Source of the DNA: Patiria miniata
Lineage: Eukaryota > Echinodermata > Asteroidea > Valvatida > Asterinidae
Length of the DNA stretch: 64,000 nucleotides
Direction of reading: 5' to 3'
NCBI RefSeq assembly: GCF_015706575.1
Contig: NW_024037058.1
Location: 15,025,547 to 15,089,546, forward strand
Part shown: one piece after another, positions 60,606 to 64,000 of the stretch
Layout: every line of letters starts with the position of its first letter
Position numbering within the stretch: position 1 is the first letter of the stretch
Program-made: the position numbers and the translations under genes
Notes under the pieces: model-generated
Seen by the model: the letters and a program-made list of their open reading frames with translations, nothing else
What the model was told of the DNA's origin: nothing
Database searches by the model: none

Positions 60606-60935
60606 ATTGTTCGGCACACATATATTTAGATGCTGGTCCAAGTGTGTGTCTAGTTTAAAGTCATCGGTTAGTTTTAATGCCAAAAAAATAGTGCCTTCCA
60701 CGATGAAAACATGTACAGATGCTATGGGGAAACAGCCAATAAATAAATAAAAACTAGACTTTGAGCTTGATGTTTTCCCAGTCAGGAGTCTCCAATTTTA
60801 AATAGCAATAACGCTGCTGCTTATCTGACAATCAAGTCATCCACTTCTTGACATGAGGCCAGTTATTTAAGGTACCGGTAGGCATAAGCAACAGTTGAGG
60901 ACAAGTTGGCTTGTTGTTTTAAAAAGGGTTATTAA

Positions 60936-61299
60936 GGCCAAAAAAAAAATAAGTCGGTCTCTGGTCAGTGCGCGCGTCGATTTTAATCATGCGCGTCAAT
61001 CTTTTTTTTCCCCAAAATGTTCCCCGGTAGCTCCAACAGCGCCCTCTATTGCCGCACCTCCTCAAGTTTTTTTTACCAAAGAGCACCAAGGAATGGGAAA
61101 TTGCACCACGGCAAATAATCGAGAGCATCAAGGTAAATTATGAAGGACACCCATGTACATGAGGACATCAAAAAGCAAAATAGTACCCCACCTTGTCTGT
61201 ACAATCCAAGCTTGAAAAAAAAAAAAAACAAAGCCGCGTCGCCGCGTCAATTCTGGAACTTTGGTCTGACCAGAGACCGAATATTTTTTTGGGGGGGCC
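60936..61299. mobile_element. PIF/Harbinger-type MITE, copy 2
   Basis: It starts GGCCAAAAAAAAAATAAGTC and GGTCTCTGGTC and ends GACCAGAGACCG through to GGGGGGGCC. It is flanked by TAA on both sides (60933-60935 and 61300-61302). The duplicated flank of copy 1 at about 57240-57251 has the uninterrupted sequence GGGTTATTAAAAACG, i.e. the empty site with a single TAA. This confirms the element's borders. Confidence 0.88.
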
Positions 61300-61814
61300 T
61301 AAAAACAGATTAAACATGTTAAACTGGCAAAGTTAATTACATTGCATTGTAAATGGAAATTGGCAGGTAATGGCATTTTGCAGGAAATTAACTGTAGCGC
61401 AAAATGCGTTCCACGGTTGCTTTAAATGTAATATCGACGTGCCACTCACTATGGCAATATTATATGCCAATCAAAAAAAGAAAGAAAGATAATCAAGGAA
61501 CCAACCAGAGACTGGCCAATCAGCGCTGACCTATGGTTATTTACACACTTCCTCATCCTGTGCATGAGAAGGACAAGCCGCACCCATTTAATTCTTTTCA
61601 AGAGATGAAGCCTACGTACAAAAATCTCTGGATGCAGTTTACCACTCACTTACAATCTGTGATGTTTTTCCCACTACATTTATTCTTATTACGTTCAAAC
61701 TACTCTATGCATTAATGAAAGATTTCTGTCAAATATCAGTTCTGCTGTCTGTGTAATTCATACCCTGGAGTTAAATAAAAATTCCTACTAACGGATTGAA
61801 CCTGACCAAACAAC

Positions 61815-62816
61815 ATGAACATCCACATGAATTCAACAGGAAGTAGTGAAGACCTGTCTTCATTCAATGCATCCACGACCCCAACAACTCAGGACAGAAT
61901 TGAGTACAACTTCATCCGATGCATCCTGCTCGTCATAACGACCATCCTACTTCTGACCCTCAACCCGCTGTGTCTTGTGGTCCTGAGGCATGTCCGTAGC
62001 ATCCAGGAAACAACCAAGATATTCCTCAGATCCATGACGATTGCCGATCTCGGGGTGGGACTCTTCCGAGCTCTACCGATGACTGTACTTGCAATTTCCG
62101 AGACTGAGCATATTGGCGAGGCATTTTGCAAAGTGCTGTCATTTACCGACAGCATATTAATCTACAGTCCCCAGACGTCACTCCTGCTGCTGACTGTGGA
62201 CCGCTACATTTCGGTGGTGTACGTGTTGCGCTACCCATCTCTTGTAACTGTGAAGCGGGCTCGAATTTCAGTCTGTTGTATGTGGGGAACCCTTGCATTG
62301 ATGATAACTGTATACGGATTAGCATCACATTGGAAAACCATTTACAGCAAACCCATCCACATGTGTTTATTTCGGTCAGAATCCTGCACGATAATTGTAA
62401 CAATAGTCTATTCAACCATAATAGTCAGCACTCTGTTGGTTACTATCATAGCATATGCACGACTGTTCATGATATCACGACACCAAGCAAGAGCCATCCA
62501 GGTTGAAAACCAAATCGCTCAACCAGGAAACCCTGCTGCGAGGCCTGACAACAAGGCTCTGAAAACAGTCCTTATTATAGTTTTGACTGCATCTGTTGCC
62601 AACCTCTTGCCACTCTGTGCGTTTCTACTCTTACAACCCCTATCGGTACACCCAATAGTATTCCTGTTCACCTATGTGCTGCCTGTCCTGACAAACAGTT
62701 GGCTTAACACAGTCATCTATTATCTCAGAAACCAAGATTGCCGTCGAGCGACCCATGATTTTCTGATATCGAACTATCGATCCTGTAAACGCTGCCTGCC
62801 ATTGGTTGCAAACTGA
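61815..62816 (+). CDS. Rhodopsin-class (class A) G protein-coupled receptor, copy 2
   Basis: The gene is intronless, 333 residues, collinear with copy 1 without indels at a fixed offset of 4,120 bases. All landmarks are kept (DRY at 129-131, Cys105, Cys184, Trp157, Pro266, LNTVIYY). It differs from copy 1 at 30 residues: 4, 9, 11, 26, 30, 80, 81, 85, 103, 106, 111-113, 115, 116, 121, 137, 159, 161, 163, 164, 167, 170, 182, 187, 191, 192, 196, 275 and 278. Residues 197-274 and 279-333 are identical. The substitutions concentrate in the extracellular loops and outer halves of TM3 and TM4, where class A ligands bind. I count only four purely silent codon changes. Confidence 0.9.
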   Translation: MNIHMNSTGSSEDLSSFNASTTPTTQDRIEYNFIRCILLVITTILLLTLNPLCLVVLRHVRSIQETTKIFLRSMTIADLGVGLFRALPMTVLAISETEHIGEAFCKVLSFTDSILIYSPQTSLLLLTVDRYISVVYVLRYPSLVTVKRARISVCCMWGTLALMITVYGLASHWKTIYSKPIHMCLFRSESCTIIVTIVYSTIIVSTLLVTIIAYARLFMISRHQARAIQVENQIAQPGNPAARPDNKALKTVLIIVLTASVANLLPLCAFLLLQPLSVHPIVFLFTYVLPVLTNSWLNTVIYYLRNQDCRRATHDFLISNYRSCKRCLPLVAN

Positions 62817-63319
62817 ACTGAGGGGCGTTCCAATCACTATTGACAGTTTCTGTAACATCTTTTGGTATAAAAACAAACAAATCTGCTACAGTGGATTAAT
62901 AATGAGTGAAATTTTATCATGAGTACTTTATCAAGAAGCAGTTCAGTAGAACTTGTATTCATGGAATGGTACAATTGTTTAAAAATATGGATATGTTATT
63001 TAGAAAAGAACAAATCTAAAAGAAAATTAATAATTTGAAGAGAATGTTTAAGCATTACTTGTACAAAAACGACTTTCATGTGAACAACTTTGTCTCAATT
63101 GTACACAATTGCTTGTAAAAAGTATACTTTTTTTAACTTCATGACTGTAATGTAGGATTTTTCAAACAATTGTCCATGTCCACATCTGTTAATTGGACCA
63201 TGTCGTAACATCACACACGTTCCGTCGTGGTGCAGAAGTCACAATTTTGCTACTCTTGTGACTGTCAATTTTTGAGCACTGATTGATGCTTATTGTATGA
63301 ATATCATCGCAGTTACACG

Positions 63320-64000
63320 AAGTTCGCCAAAACATCCACAACTGATACCGGTATGTTCCGGTCATTACTGAGTCATGTCATCACAATGTCAACCCGTGTG
63401 AAGCCTAAGGTGTGTGCACAGGCTTGTTGTATACTGATGCTGTACATTGCTGATGCACATACATTACTGATGCTGATGATGTTGTAGTTTGCTGATGCTG
63501 TTGTAGTTTGCTGATGCTGTTGTACATTGCTGATGCTGTTGTACATTGCTGATGTTGTTGTGCAATCCTAATGCTGTTGTACATTGCTGATACCATTTTG
63601 TACATTTCTGATGCTGCTGTACATTCAGAGATGCCACAGGGTCTGCTTAAAAAAAGGGAACTTTTTTTTTTGAGCACTGATTTTTGAGCACTGATTTTTG
63701 TTAAAAAGCTACTCCGAACACAAAGTCCCCATTGTCATCTTTCTCCTGTAGCCAAGCCTATGTCCATTTATTTTGTATTTTTGCTTCTATGGCCTTTAAG
63801 CTGTCGGTTCGTTCTCTATTTCTAGTTTTTCTTTGATGGCCGGAAAAACCGGAATTTTATGAGAATTTTAGAAAACCGGAATCCTGGCCAAAAAAACCCG
63901 GAAAAGTGGCATCTCTGTATATTCCTGATGCTTTTGTACATTGCTGATGCTGTTGCACATTGATGATGCTGTTGCTTATTGCTGACGCTGTTGTACATTG
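63320..64000. repeat. TGCTGATGCTGTTGTACAT minisatellite and flank
   Basis: Units of about 19 bases (TGCTGATGCTGTTGTACAT) fill 63425-63640 and 63910-64000. They are separated by about 270 bp that includes a 'ggccggaaaaaccggaattt' repeat (63838-63900). Noncoding; it runs off the right edge. Confidence 0.8.

Larger units (their letters stand above)
58697..61814. other. Spacer between the two GPCR genes
   Basis: It consists of the copy 1 3' flank (to about 59199, matching 62817-63319), a short 'ttgctgatactgttgta' minisatellite, about 400 bp of unique DNA, and the duplicated 5' flank of copy 2 (from about 59745). That flank is interrupted by an insertion of about 830 bp (59945-60775) and a Harbinger-type MITE (60936-61299). 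No gene is seen. Confidence 0.65.
59745..63319 (+). repeat. Segmental duplication, unit 2 (GPCR copy 2 with flanks)
   Basis: This is the counterpart of 56870-59199, expanded by insertions at about 59945-60775 and 60936-61299. Homology stops abruptly after 'catcgcagttacac' at 63318. Confidence 0.85.

Overview
The window is animal nuclear DNA. Genes are split by GT-AG introns, the DNA is AT-rich, and it is dense in short inverted-repeat transposons, tRNA-derived SINEs and minisatellites. The protein content and repeat load suggest a marine invertebrate, probably a non-vertebrate deuterostome. That placement is an inference, and I cannot name a species.

Layout. (1) At the left edge, on the minus strand, is the first coding exon of a selenocysteine-containing selenophosphate synthetase (SPS2 type, 933-1167), with an in-frame UGA at 1078-1080. 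Its later exons lie off the left edge. (2) About 3.8 kb away, in the same orientation, is a complete seven-exon paralog (4935-12036). It carries Phe (TTT) where the SPS2 copy has Sec. The two genes are a tandem pair: they share the position and phase of intron 1 and a 13-base promoter motif that resembles a ZNF143/Staf site. (3) 12037-19372 is intergenic and filled with repeats. (4) From 19373 to at least 56287, on the minus strand, lies a very long gene for the largest TFIIIC subunit (GTF3C1). I could place 29 coding exons, nearly all with compatible splice phases; the N-terminal exons are not found. Its introns hold most of the mobile elements: six TTAA-flanked MITEs, a 2.4-kb hAT element with an intact 8-bp target duplication, plus-strand SINEs, several long hairpins and large minisatellites. 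(5) From 57.7 to 62.8 kb are two tandem, intronless, plus-strand rhodopsin-class GPCR genes. They are nearly identical in their 3' halves but differ by 30 mostly clustered residues elsewhere. The surrounding DNA is duplicated too, and the second unit has since gained a Harbinger-type MITE and a 143-bp triplicate repeat.

The two SPS genes would supply and possibly regulate selenophosphate for selenocysteine synthesis. GTF3C1 is needed for Pol III transcription of tRNA genes. The GPCR pair looks like part of a lineage-specific receptor expansion. All identifications come from reading translations and splice sites by eye against remembered family sequence; no search was run.
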